This document shows positions 48,568 to 56,617 of a DNA stretch of 60,326 nucleotides, in pieces. A model generated the notes under the pieces. The model did not search any database. It was not told where the DNA came from and saw only the letters and a program-made list of their open reading frames with translations. How positions within the stretch are numbered: the stretch's first letter is position 1; every line of letters begins with the position of its first letter. Origin of the DNA: an uncultured Clostridia bacterium (GTDB lineage: Bacteria > Bacillota > Clostridia > TANB77 > CAG-508). The stretch spans positions 1-60,326 of the forward strand of contig CANQJH010000006.1 of NCBI GenBank assembly GCA_947624195.1, written 5' to 3'. A program made the translations under genes and the position numbers.

Positions 48568-49839
48568 TTATTTTTCATCTTTTTTCTGTTTATTGCTTAC
48601 ATCAACATTTTCATCTGGTATGTAATATTGGGTTCCAAGCATTTTATCAGGCAAATACTGTTGCTCAACCCAATGTCCTGGGAAATCGTGCGGATACTTA
48701 TATCCAACAGAATATCCCTCTTTAAGCATACCCTCTGCAGGAGCATTTCTTATATGCATTGGGATTGTTCCTGTATCCTTGTTTTGTACGTCTGCAAGAG
48801 CTGAGTCAATTGCCATATATGAAGCATTGGATTTTACTGAGTTAGCATTATATACTGCCGCTTCTGCTAATATTATTCTAGCCTCAGGCATGCCCACCAT
48901 ATGAACCGCTTGCATAGCTGCATTTGCTACAACTAACGCGTTAGGGTTGCCCAATCCTACGTCCTCAGCTGCTGAAATTACTATCCTTCTTGCTAAAAAC
49001 ATTGGATCTTCGCCTGCATTTAATGCTCTTGCTAAATAAAAAACTGTTGCGTCCGGGTCTGATCCTCTCATTGATTTTATAAATGCACTTATATTGTCAT
49101 AATGAGAGTCTCCGTCTTTATCAAATACTGCTTTTCTAGTTTGAACGCACTCTTTAGCGACCTCTGGAGTAATATTTATAAATCCATCTTTATCCGGTGG
49201 TGTTGTTAATACTGCTACCTCTAGATTATTTAATGCAGTTCTTACATCACCATTTGATGTAATTGCAAATTTTCTTAATATATCATCTGTAATTTTGATG
49301 TTAAAACTTTTAAGTCCATCTTCTCTTTCCAATGATTTTTTTAATACTGTATATATATTTTCCTCAGTTAATGGATGTAGCTGAAATACCATGCTTCTTG
49401 AAATCAAAGCCTTATTTACTTCAAAATATGGATTTTCAGTAGTTGCTCCAATTAGTATAACTGTGCCGTTTTCTACATATGGTAAAAGTGCATCTTGTTG
49501 TAGCTTATTAAATCTATGAATCTCATCAATAAATAATATACACTTTCCGCTTGGGTTCATGAGTGTATTTTCTGCACTTTGTATTGCATCTTTTATATCT
49601 CCTACTCCAGAAGTTACAGCATTAAGTTTCATAAACTTGTATTTTGTTGTATTGCTGATTACCTTGGCTAATGAAGTTTTGCCACATCCTGGAGGTCCCC
49701 ACAAAATTATACTAGAAAGCCTATCTGCTTTTATTGTACGGTATAATATTTTGTCTTCTCCGAGAATATGCTCTTGTCCTACATAATCGTCTAATGTTTT
49801 AGGCATCATTCTATATGCTAGTGGTGTACTTAAATCCAT
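48568..49839 (-). CDS. rarA: Replication-associated recombination AAA+ ATPase RarA (MgsA)
   Basis: The 423-aa protein has [20 protein letters not shown] at the start, Walker A GPPGCGKT (about 49-56), Walker [12 protein letters not shown], sensor 1 ATTENPYF, and the MgsA C-terminal domain ([22 protein letters not shown]). RarA acts at stalled forks and in recombination. GAAAG precedes the ATG. It is followed on the same strand by no close gene and lies downstream of ruvA. Confidence 0.96.
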   Translation of the reverse strand: MDLSTPLAYRMMPKTLDDYVGQEHILGEDKILYRTIKADRLSSIILWGPPGCGKTSLAKVISNTTKYKFMKLNAVTSGVGDIKDAIQSAENTLMNPSGKCILFIDEIHRFNKLQQDALLPYVENGTVILIGATTENPYFEVNKALISRSMVFQLHPLTEENIYTVLKKSLEREDGLKSFNIKITDDILRKFAITSNGDVRTALNNLEVAVLTTPPDKDGFINITPEVAKECVQTRKAVFDKDGDSHYDNISAFIKSMRGSDPDATVFYLARALNAGEDPMFLARRIVISAAEDVGLGNPNALVVANAAMQAVHMVGMPEARIILAEAAVYNANSVKSNASYMAIDSALADVQNKDTGTIPMHIRNAPAEGMLKEGYSVGYKYPHDFPGHWVEQQYLPDKMLGTQYYIPDENVDVSNKQKKDEK

Positions 49840-49983
49840 TTTTTCACTTTCTTTCCATTATAGATATTTTTATTTCTTAATTAGTATTTTCCTAAAGTTC
49901 TCTTTTTAATTGCTTTACCTAATCTTTTGTTTTCGTAGCCTCACTTTAACTTTTCATAATGTTTTTAATAATTCGGTATTATC

Positions 49984-50571
49984 TTATGACAAATTTTTAA
50001 GTCCAAGTTTGATTATATCTTCTACAGATAGATCTTTTGTATCTACTTTTTGTAGTACTTCTTCTACATCTTTTCTCTGGTATCCTAAGACTTGTAAAGC
50101 CTCCAATGCGTCTTTCGCATTTCCTTCTATTGCAAAATTTGGTTGTGATACAGTTTCGTCTATTGCTTGTTCTGTTTTCATTTTATCTTTTAGTTCCAAA
50201 ATAATCCTTTGAGCAGTTTTAGCCCCTATTCCTGGAAGCTTTTTTAAGCTTCCTACATCATTGGACACAACAGCAAGAGCAAATTTAGAAGGAGTTATAT
50301 TAGATAATATTTTTAGTGCAGATTTAGAGCCGATTCCTCCAACGCTAATTAATAGCTCAAACATTGCCAATTCTTCATTTGTAAAAAATCCATATAAATT
50401 TATTTCATCTTCGCTTACTCTCATATATGTATAAACTTTGATGTTTTTATTTAATTCTATATTTTGAAGTGATGTTTCTGGCATAAATACCTTATATCCA
50501 ATTCCATTTACATCAATAATGATAAAACTTTCCTTTTTTAATTCTACAGTTCCTTTTAAATTATATATCAT
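49984..50571 (-). CDS. ruvA: Holliday junction DNA helicase subunit RuvA
   Basis: The 195-aa protein has the N-terminal OB domain (MIYNLKGTVELKKESFIIID), the helix-hairpin-helix motifs VGGIGSKSALKIL and LPGIGAKTAQRIILELKDK, and the C-terminal RuvB-binding domain. RuvA tetramers bind Holliday junctions and load RuvB. ruvB does not follow; rarA lies downstream instead. The Shine-Dalgarno AAAAGGAGGA (50602-50611) is 31 nt from the ATG with a hairpin between. Confidence 0.96.
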   Translation of the reverse strand: MIYNLKGTVELKKESFIIIDVNGIGYKVFMPETSLQNIELNKNIKVYTYMRVSEDEINLYGFFTNEELAMFELLISVGGIGSKSALKILSNITPSKFALAVVSNDVGSLKKLPGIGAKTAQRIILELKDKMKTEQAIDETVSQPNFAIEGNAKDALEALQVLGYQRKDVEEVLQKVDTKDLSVEDIIKLGLKNLS

Positions 50572-50580
50572 TTTTATTTA

Positions 50581-50601
50581 TGTAATATCTATAATATTAC
50601 A
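50581..50601 (-). promoter_or_regulatory. Hairpin between Shine-Dalgarno and start codon of ruvA
   Basis: In RNA sense TGTAATAT pairs with ATATTACA (8 bp, 5-nt loop) between AGGAGG and the ATG at 50571. Subtracting the 21-nt hairpin gives 10 nt. No closer ribosome binding site is visible. Confidence 0.65.
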
Positions 50602-50735
50602 TCCTCCTTTTGTGTATGAATTCATTTATCATATTATCACATAAACATATGTTTGTAAATACTTTTTCATATTTTTTTGAATATTTTTTCTAAATATGGA
50701 AATATTAACTATAAATTTATCTAGGAGGTTTTTTT

Positions 50736-50945
50736 ATGGGAATTGAAAAACATATACAAGTTACAGGAAAATCAACTGTTTCTTGGAAGGACGCTATAGT
50801 TCAAACAATTGAGGAAGTTGCAAAAACAATTAACTACATTACATCTGTAAAAATTGTTGAACAACGCGCAAAAGTTACTGTAAATAAGATAACAGAATAC
50901 TATGTTGATTTAGATATTACATTTATGGTTGAACAAAAACAGTAA
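50736..50945 (+). CDS. Dodecin family flavin-binding protein
   Basis: The 69-aa protein has the dodecin pattern: an N-terminal strand, the helix SVSWKDAIVQTIEEVAKTIN-like region starting after GKSTVSW, then two strands ending in DLDITFMVE. Dodecins form 12-mers that store or buffer flavins. The usual flavin-stacking Trp position is not clear, so the ligand is uncertain. AGGAGG precedes the ATG by 7 nt. It is upstream of the spoVA cluster in the same direction. Confidence 0.85.
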   Translation: MGIEKHIQVTGKSTVSWKDAIVQTIEEVAKTINYITSVKIVEQRAKVTVNKITEYYVDLDITFMVEQKQ

Positions 50946-50959
50946 TTTTCTTTGATATA

Positions 50960-51033
50960 GTTCATTACTTGCTCATTATCTTAGATTTTGAGATAATTCG
51001 TTACTTAAGCATTATCTCAGATTTTGAGATAGT
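50960..51033 (+). promoter_or_regulatory. Tandem repeated hairpins upstream of spoVAC
   Basis: Two consecutive units of about 37 nt share TTACTT..GC.(TC)ATTATCT.AGATTTTGAGATA. Each folds: ATTATCT/AGATAAT (50975-50997), and a longer 9-bp stem ATTATCTCA/TGAGATAGT in the second unit. They lie between the dodecin stop and the spoVAC ribosome binding site. They could be a terminator pair without U-runs, or binding sites for a sporulation regulator. Confidence 0.45.
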
Positions 51034-51064
51034 GATCAAAACATTTAGAAATGGAGGTGTACTT

Positions 51065-51508
51065 ATGAATCCAATAGATTCACCCAAGGAATATGGAGAA
51101 TATGTAAAAAAGAAAGCTCCTAACTCACCTATTCTAAAAGACTGCTTCAACGCTTTTTGGGTTGGTGGCTTAATTTGCTGTATAGGACAACTCATCTTTT
51201 TCTTTTGCAAATATAAAGGACTAGATGAAACATCCTGCTCTACAGTAGTTTCAATATCTCTAATAGCATTAGCAATATTTTTAAGTGCTATAAATGTATT
51301 TAACAGAATAGGCAAATTTGCCGGTGCAGGTTCTCTTATACCTATTACAGGTTTTGCTAACTCAATAGTTTCTCCTGCAATGGAATATAAGTCTGAGGGC
51401 TATGTTATGGGAGTTGGAGCAAAAATGTTTACTGTTGCTGGACCAGTATTAGTTTATGGTATATCTGCATCAGTAATAGTTGGCATTATCGCTTGCTTAT
51501 TTATGTAA
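51065..51508 (+). CDS. spoVAC: Stage V sporulation protein SpoVAC
   Basis: The 147-aa membrane protein has the SpoVAC features: a short cytosolic N-terminus, four to five helices, FWVGGLICCIGQLIF, and the signature GAGSLIPITGFANSIVSPAM. SpoVAC is a mechanosensitive channel of the inner spore membrane needed for dipicolinate movement in sporulation and germination. The ATG at 51065 is chosen from GGAGGT upstream; the ORF extends further. It heads spoVAC-spoVAD-spoVAE, presumably forespore-expressed. Confidence 0.96.
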   Translation: MNPIDSPKEYGEYVKKKAPNSPILKDCFNAFWVGGLICCIGQLIFFFCKYKGLDETSCSTVVSISLIALAIFLSAINVFNRIGKFAGAGSLIPITGFANSIVSPAMEYKSEGYVMGVGAKMFTVAGPVLVYGISASVIVGIIACLFM

Positions 51509-51595
51509 TAAGCAACCTCAGTTGATGATTTACTTAAGTAATTGTTTACACAGTAAATCGTTAAACTACAACACTAAAAAGAAAGGAAATTTTTT

Positions 51596-52600
51596 ATGAA
51601 AAAATTGGGTAAACAAACTTTACAATTAGACAACAAACCTAGTATTATAAACACTGCTGCAATTGTTGGACCTAAAGAACTCAACGGACCACTTGCTAAA
51701 TATTTTGACAAATGTGTTGAAGATGAATTTTGGGGTGAAGCTTCTTGGGAAAAGGCTGAAAGTAAATTCATAAAGGAAACTGTTAGTACCGTTTTAGGTA
51801 AAGCAAATGTTTCTAGTTCAGACATTGACTATGTTTTTGCTGGTGATTTGTTAAATCAATGTATTTCATCTAGCTTTGGTATGAGAGACACAAATATTCC
51901 ATTTTTCGGTTTATTTGGTGCATGCTCTACTTTTGTTGAGGGACTTTGTTTAGGTTCTGTATTTATTGACTCAGGTGCTTGCAAAAACGTTCTTTGTGCT
52001 ACTTCAAGCCATTTTTGTAGTGCTGAAAAACAATTTAGATTTCCACTAGAATTAGGAAATCAAAGAACTCCAACAAGTCAATGGACTGTTACTGGTTCTG
52101 GTGCAGCTGTTTTGGGTAAAGCTGATCAAGGACCCTACATCACTCACATTACACCAGGAAAAATAGTTGATTTGGGAATAAAAGACGCAAACAACATGGG
52201 TGCTGCTATGGCACCAGCTGCTTTATCCACACTTTGCACACACTTTGAGGATACTGGAAGAAGTCCAGATTATTATGATGCGATTATCACTGGTGACTTA
52301 GGTCATCTTGGAAAAGACATTTTAATAGACCTTGCTAAAACAAAGGGATACGATATTGCACCAAACTACAACGACTGTGGTGTTTTAATATTTGACAAAA
52401 AGACTCAAGACACTCACTCTGGTGGTAGTGGTTGTGCATGCATTGCAACTGTATTTTCAGGATATTTGTATAAAATGATGAAAGAAAACAATATAAAAAA
52501 ATTGCTTTTAATTGCAACTGGAGCTTTAACAAATGCTACTACAAGTCAACAGGGAGAATCAATACCTGGCATAGCTCATGCTGTTGCAATAGAGATGTAA
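51596..52600 (+). CDS. spoVAD: Stage V sporulation protein SpoVAD
   Basis: The 334-aa protein has a thiolase-like fold without its function. It begins GKQTLQLDNKPSIINTAAIV and carries VFAGDLLNQCISSSFG, FFGLFGACSTFVEGL, and NDCGVLIFD with GSGCACIATVFSGY. SpoVAD binds dipicolinic acid and works with SpoVAC and SpoVAE in its uptake. AAAGGAAA precedes the ATG. It lies 87 bp after spoVAC. Confidence 0.97.
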   Translation: MKKLGKQTLQLDNKPSIINTAAIVGPKELNGPLAKYFDKCVEDEFWGEASWEKAESKFIKETVSTVLGKANVSSSDIDYVFAGDLLNQCISSSFGMRDTNIPFFGLFGACSTFVEGLCLGSVFIDSGACKNVLCATSSHFCSAEKQFRFPLELGNQRTPTSQWTVTGSGAAVLGKADQGPYITHITPGKIVDLGIKDANNMGAAMAPAALSTLCTHFEDTGRSPDYYDAIITGDLGHLGKDILIDLAKTKGYDIAPNYNDCGVLIFDKKTQDTHSGGSGCACIATVFSGYLYKMMKENNIKKLLLIATGALTNATTSQQGESIPGIAHAVAIEM

Positions 52601-52618
52601 ATTTTAGAAAGGAGTATT

Positions 52619-52641
52619 GTATAGTGATAAACTCATTATAC
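52619..52641 (+). promoter_or_regulatory. Hairpin between Shine-Dalgarno and start codon of spoVAE
   Basis: GTATAGTGA pairs with TCATTATAC (9 bp, one G-U, 5-nt loop) between AGAAAGGAG (52606-52614) and the ATG at 52653. Looping it out leaves 15 nt. An alternative reading is an 8-codon leader from GTG at 52624 ending with TGA at 52648-52650, 2 nt before the ATG, which would allow reinitiation. Confidence 0.5.
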
Positions 52642-52652
52642 GAGATTTGAAT

Positions 52653-53039
52653 ATGGATTATTTTCAAAGTATAGACTGGATGACAATGCTTAACTGCTTC
52701 ATAGTTGGTGGGTTAATATGTGTCATTGGACAAATCTTAATAGACAAAACCAAACTCACTCCTGCCAGAATTCTAGTAGTTTACGTTACATTAGGTGCAA
52801 TTCTTGGTGGACTTGGAATTTATAAATATTTAATTGATTTTGCTGGATGTGGTGCTACTGTGCCACTTACAGGGTTTGGTGCTAACTTGGCCAAAGGTGC
52901 TATTGAAGGAGTAAAAGAACAAGGATTGCTTGGTGCATTTATCGGTGGAGTTAAGGCAAGTGCTGGTGGTATAGCAGCTGCTGTGTTCTTTGGTTATATT
53001 GCATCACTTGTTGCTAAACCAAAAATCAAAAAGCAATAA
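52653..53039 (+). CDS. spoVAE: Stage V sporulation protein SpoVAE (SpoVAEB type)
   Basis: The 128-aa membrane protein has FIVGGLICVIGQILID, mirroring the helix in SpoVAC, and the signature GCGATVPLTGFGANLAKGAIEG, as in SpoVAEB. It is part of the dipicolinate channel with SpoVAC and SpoVAD. I take the ATG at 52653 because the upstream in-frame TTG at 52617 is too close to the ribosome binding site and adds sequence unlike the family. It begins 52 bp after spoVAD. Confidence 0.93.
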   Translation: MDYFQSIDWMTMLNCFIVGGLICVIGQILIDKTKLTPARILVVYVTLGAILGGLGIYKYLIDFAGCGATVPLTGFGANLAKGAIEGVKEQGLLGAFIGGVKASAGGIAAAVFFGYIASLVAKPKIKKQ

Positions 53040-53155
53040 CAGAGCTTGTTAAAATGTAGCATGTATAATAATTCTTTAATTTATAAAAAAGTCTTGATTC
53101 GCTAAAATAGTTGTGATATATAATAAGTAATCTTATATGAAAAGGTGGTTTTTTC

Positions 53156-53815
53156 ATGATTATGACTTTACCGCAGGAATATTCTACACCCTATGCAGAC
53201 GTTGTAGGAGGAAATTTGTATCTGTATGATGTCTCACGGTATAATGGTATCATCTACGATCTAACTTATCTATTGAAAAAAAGCCATTGCATTTATTGTG
53301 GCAAAAAACTGCAAACAAAGTATAAAAACCCGCATTCGACATTGGATCATATGTATCCTAGAGCTACTGGTGGAGTTAGTATTACTGACAATCTTGCCAT
53401 CTGTTGCTCTAACTGCAATAGTGAAAAAGGACCTATGACTGTTCATGAATATTTAAACTTTTTAAGCCTATCGCATAATCAGCGAGTAGCGTATCGGAAA
53501 AATATCCTTGCTTCCAGAAAAAAGGTCTTTAAGTCTACGGGATTTGTAATTCCTACTGACTGGGTTGAGATGTATAACGTTGCTTCTATGAAACAAGTTG
53601 CTTTTTCTAGCGAAAAAAACCAACATTACGATAAAATTGTGGAGTTTTATAACAAATATCATCATTTGCCTTACCCTGTTGTAATCGACAATAATGGTGT
53701 TATTCTTTACAACCACAATGCTTATCTGTTTGCTTGTGATGAGAATCTAAAGCAGATTCCTGTTATAAGGTTGGAAAACGTGTTTTATAAGAAAAAAAAG
53801 AGAAGAGCCCGCTAG
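53156..53815 (+). CDS. HNH endonuclease family protein
   Basis: The 219-aa protein carries an HNH nuclease core with structural zinc pairs: CIYCGKKL, then LDHMYPRATGG with the catalytic His and DNLAICCSNCNSEKG (about 46-90). The C-terminal half is unassigned. HNH proteins of this type occur as stand-alone homing or defence nucleases. The ATG has GGTGG 7 nt upstream. Base and codon use (CGG, CCG, CTG) is less AT-skewed than in neighbours. It stands between spoVAE and rpsI with its own terminator, which suggests an acquired gene. Confidence 0.85.
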   Translation: MIMTLPQEYSTPYADVVGGNLYLYDVSRYNGIIYDLTYLLKKSHCIYCGKKLQTKYKNPHSTLDHMYPRATGGVSITDNLAICCSNCNSEKGPMTVHEYLNFLSLSHNQRVAYRKNILASRKKVFKSTGFVIPTDWVEMYNVASMKQVAFSSEKNQHYDKIVEFYNKYHHLPYPVVIDNNGVILYNHNAYLFACDENLKQIPVIRLENVFYKKKKRRAR

Positions 53816-53824
53816 GGCTCTTCT
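53801..53824. terminator. Bidirectional terminator between the HNH gene and rpsI
   Basis: AGAAGAGCCC pairs with GGGCTCTTCT (10-bp stem, 4-nt loop). T-runs follow on the plus strand (TGATTTTTTTATTTTA) and on the minus strand (CTTTTTTTT). The stem includes the HNH stop codon region. Confidence 0.85.
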
Positions 53825-53837
53825 TGATTTTTTTATT

Positions 53838-54245
53838 TTATCTCTTACTAAATTGAGGCGCTTTACGAGCTTTTTTAAGACCATATTTCTTTCTTTCTTT
53901 CTTACGAGAATCTCTTGTTAATAATCCGTTTGATTTTAATACTGGTCTATATTCTTCTCTATTTGCTTCATTTAAAGCTCTAGCTATTCCATGACGAACA
54001 GCTCCTGCTTGACCTGCAAATCCGCCACCCTTAACTGTTGCTGTTACATCATATTTTGTTAATGTTTCAGTAGCTGTTAATGGTTGCTTTACTATAACTC
54101 TTAAAGTTTCTTCGCCAAAGTATTCTTGTACATCTTTTCCATTTACAGTAATTTTGCCTTTTCCCTCTGTAAGTCTTACTCTCGCTATAGAGCTTTTTCT
54201 TCTACCTGTACCTAAAAATACTTCATTATTTTTTGACTTAGCCAT
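53838..54245 (-). CDS. rpsI: 30S ribosomal protein S9
   Basis: The 135-aa protein has [21 protein letters not shown], the [19 protein letters not shown] motif, and the basic C-terminus ending RKAPQFSKR, whose terminal SKR contacts P-site tRNA. GGGAGG precedes the ATG. It follows rplM by 16 bp, the conserved pair. Confidence 0.98.
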   Translation of the reverse strand: MAKSKNNEVFLGTGRRKSSIARVRLTEGKGKITVNGKDVQEYFGEETLRVIVKQPLTATETLTKYDVTATVKGGGFAGQAGAVRHGIARALNEANREEYRPVLKSNGLLTRDSRKKERKKYGLKKARKAPQFSKR

Positions 54246-54261
54246 TTATAGTTCCTCCCTC

Positions 54262-54696
54262 TTAAAATTTCCACTCTTCTGGTTTTTGTGCTGCATTTTC
54301 ATGTTCGCTATCTGCATATACTCTTAATTTTGTAAGCATTTGTCTTCCTAAACTATTATGTGGAAGCATACCCTTTACTGCTATCATCATAGCTTTTTCA
54401 GGTTTTGTATCCATCATAACTCTTGCAGAAGTCTTTTTCATATTTCCAATATAACCTGTAAAATGAGTATAAACTTTTTGGTCTAATTTCTTTCCTGTAA
54501 GAACTGCTTTTGAACAGTTTATAATTATTACATAATCTCCAACATCCATATTAGGTGTAAAAGTTGGTTTATGCTTTCCTCTTAATAACTTAGCAGCTTC
54601 TGAAGCAACTCTTCCTAAAGGTTTGTTCTCAGCATCAATTATATACCATTTTCTTTCAATTTCATTTTTCTTAACACTATAAGTAGTATTATTCAT
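54262..54696 (-). CDS. rplM: 50S ribosomal protein L13
   Basis: The 144-aa protein has [39 protein letters not shown], and [14 protein letters not shown]13 is an early-assembly 50S protein. GGAGG lies 10 nt before the ATG. The pair rplM-rpsI is transcribed together. A small structured segment at 54741-54778 upstream could be an L13-type autoregulatory leader, but this is weak. Confidence 0.98.
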   Translation of the reverse strand: MNNTTYSVKKNEIERKWYIIDAENKPLGRVASEAAKLLRGKHKPTFTPNMDVGDYVIIINCSKAVLTGKKLDQKVYTHFTGYIGNMKKTSARVMMDTKPEKAMMIAVKGMLPHNSLGRQMLTKLRVYADSEHENAAQKPEEWKF

Positions 54697-54740
54697 GGTA
54701 AAATTTCCTCCATTTCATTTAAAAATTATATATATATGAT

Positions 54741-54778
54741 ACCTTTAAGAGACTTACCGGGAAAATGTTCTAAAAGGT
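54741..54778 (-). promoter_or_regulatory. Possible structured leader of rplM
   Basis: ACCTTT and AAAGGT-type complementary ends enclose a GC-containing segment (TTACCGGG) in an otherwise AT-rich leader about 45 nt upstream of rplM. Firmicutes have a known L13 leader RNA, but I could not match its consensus by eye. Confidence 0.25.
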
Positions 54779-54821
54779 CATATTACTATAACGCTATATT
54801 ATTTTATTACAAAATGCAAAA

Positions 54822-54856
54822 AAAGTCAAGCAATTTTTGAAATATTGCTTGACTTT
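54822..54856 (-). terminator. Intrinsic terminator of the SSB-like gene
   Basis: AAAGTCAAGCAAT and ATTGCTTGACTTT form a perfect 13-bp stem with a 9-nt loop. On the minus strand a T-run follows. It lies 32 bp beyond the stop at 54889. Confidence 0.8.
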
Positions 54857-54888
54857 GTCAAAATCTAAATTTTTTTCATTTACCTTTT

Positions 54889-55152
54889 TTACTGATAGAT
54901 TTTAATAATCTCTATTTCAAGGTTATGTACTATTTGTCCTTCTATACTAATCATATCTCCTTTTTCATAATTTTTACAAATAATATCTGCTATATTATCA
55001 TAAGCTTTAAGGTCTACAATTTCACTTTTTTTTAAATTACTTTCTAACGTTTTGATTTTTATAATTATTTGTGAAATGTGCTTTTTACTATTATAAAAAA
55101 ATTTTAGTTCAGATATATCTATTATTTTGCCTGCCATATAAACTATATTCAT
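54889..55152 (-). CDS. Single-stranded-DNA-binding-like OB-fold protein (87 aa)
   Basis: The sequence MNIVYMAGKIIDISELKF, followed by a VDLKAYDNIADIICKNY segment and KGDMISIEGQI, follows the SSB/PriB OB-fold pattern: strand 1 with G-x-I, the A-W/Y-x-K-L-A-x-like region and the KGD-x-I-x-V-EG-x-I strand. It is shorter than housekeeping SSB and lacks the acidic C-terminal tail. The start is uncertain; the ORF extends 22 codons upstream, and no good ribosome binding site was seen. It lies downstream of the DGR template repeat on the same strand, so a DGR-linked role is possible but unproven. Confidence 0.6.
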   Translation of the reverse strand: MNIVYMAGKIIDISELKFFYNSKKHISQIIIKIKTLESNLKKSEIVDLKAYDNIADIICKNYEKGDMISIEGQIVHNLEIEIIKIYQ

Positions 55153-55374
55153 ATTATAATCCATTTCTCTTATGCTTCGTTCAAAAAGGTACGCACAGTT
55201 ATAAAAGTGTTGTTTCAATTTTGTTTTAAAATAATAAACTACTATACTTTCGATTATCTACTAATACCTCATTTATAAATCTATATTTACCAATTAAGGA
55301 AGGAATAAGTCCCTTTAATATCTAATACTATACTGAATATTTCCCATGAGAAATACTACCTGATAAAATATTAG

Positions 55375-55495
55375 AGCACGACACGGAACCCAACGTTATT
55401 GTTGTAATTAGTGAGTTCATTGTTACCGTTCGCGCGTACGACTGGGTTGTCAGTTCCTGTATTATTGAAGCTGCCACCGCGAGAAACAACGAACA
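55375..55495 (-). repeat. DGR template repeat (TR)
   Basis: This 121-bp segment aligns without gaps to 56631-56751. There are 16 mismatches, 15 at positions where the minus-strand TR has adenine; the exception is one T/C near the 5' edge. Read in the target-gene frame, TR encodes runs of AAY/ACY codons (for example NGNNELTNYNNN), the composition expected of a mutagenic template. The last 20 nt of the sense strand (GTTGGGTTCCGTGTCGTGCT) are identical in both copies. It lies 52 bp downstream of the reverse transcriptase stop. Confidence 0.97.
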
Positions 55496-55546
55496 AATCT
55501 TTTTAGACTTATCCCTAATTTTAAACAACCTTTTTTTCATAATCAA

Positions 55547-56491
55547 TTACTTTTTTGTAATATAGTTAGAAGTTTCATCTAGTATAAAATACTTATTTAT
55601 TAAATTATAAACATTTGCAATATTCATGTATCCATAGTGTCCACATAAATATTTTTTTGCTTCTTTTGAAGTCATTTCACCATTTTTAATTTGATAAGTT
55701 AATTTTTTTACTTTATTTTTCAATTTTCTTTTGCCTTTTTCTCGTATCTTAAGTCTATATTCATTTATCTTATATCCGCAAAAATTTACACCTTGTTTTG
55801 CTTTAAATATATTAGTTTTATCATTAAATTTCAACTTTAGATTTTCTGCTATATACTTTTCTATTTCTAGCTTTATTCTTTTTAAATCTTCTTTATTCTT
55901 CATTAGGATTATGCTATCATCCATATATCTAAAGTAGTATCTTACTTTCAATTTATGTTTTATAAATTGATCTGCTTCATTATAATATAGATTTGCGAAT
56001 AACTGACTACTCAGATTTCCAATAGGTATCCCTTCATCCTTCCTTCCGGCAAAAATGGTTTGGGATATTAACCACAATATATCTTTGTCTTTTATTTTAC
56101 GTTTTAAGATTCTCAAAAGGATTTCCTTATTAATACTAGGAAAATATTTAGATACATCCATTTTTAATATGTAATAATCGCCATACTCTTTTTTACATTT
56201 TTTCATAGCATTTTGTACATCTTTTGCTGCCTTATGCATCCCTCTGCCGGGAATACAAGCGTATGTATTATCAATAAATTGTGGAAAGTAGAACGGCTCT
56301 AAGAAATTATCTACAAGCAATATGTTTCTAAGAGTATCATACATAAGCGTTTTATATTCTGTTCCAATACTAAATTTCTCAACTCTTGGTAGTTGTATTA
56401 AAACGACTTTTAACATATATTGCATATATACTTCAAATTTTGGTATTAATTTCAATGATGAATTTTTATCTTCTACACTTTTATTTTCCAT
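55547..56491 (-). CDS. DGR-type reverse transcriptase (314 aa)
   Basis: The RT domains are in order: a PGRGMHKAAKDVQ segment (about 81-93), the metal-binding MDVSKYF (111-117), the DGR-diagnostic IGNLSSQ (157-163) where other RTs have a QG-x3-SP motif, and the catalytic FRYMDDSIIL with YMDD at 189-192. A basic thumb region follows. The protein should copy TR RNA into adenine-mutated cDNA. Its N-terminus is short compared with many DGR RTs, and its ribosome binding site is weak (GGAAAA). It starts 127 bp after the target gene stop. Confidence 0.96.
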   Translation of the reverse strand: MENKSVEDKNSSLKLIPKFEVYMQYMLKVVLIQLPRVEKFSIGTEYKTLMYDTLRNILLVDNFLEPFYFPQFIDNTYACIPGRGMHKAAKDVQNAMKKCKKEYGDYYILKMDVSKYFPSINKEILLRILKRKIKDKDILWLISQTIFAGRKDEGIPIGNLSSQLFANLYYNEADQFIKHKLKVRYYFRYMDDSIILMKNKEDLKRIKLEIEKYIAENLKLKFNDKTNIFKAKQGVNFCGYKINEYRLKIREKGKRKLKNKVKKLTYQIKNGEMTSKEAKKYLCGHYGYMNIANVYNLINKYFILDETSNYITKK

Positions 56492-56617
56492 TATTTCAAT
56501 TTTCCAATTTATCTGTACTTTTTACTTTTTCTATACTTTATTCAACGGGGCACATTGAAGTTAAATATAAATTCTAGGTTAAGCTTTCAATTCAGTTTTT
56601 TTGAACAGGTATCAGGG

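Noticed and set aside
55328-55546. A 72-codon reading frame directly after the reverse transcriptase gene
   Set aside because: It runs through the DGR template repeat in a frame different from the target gene and has no family resemblance. The sequence is better explained as TR RNA.
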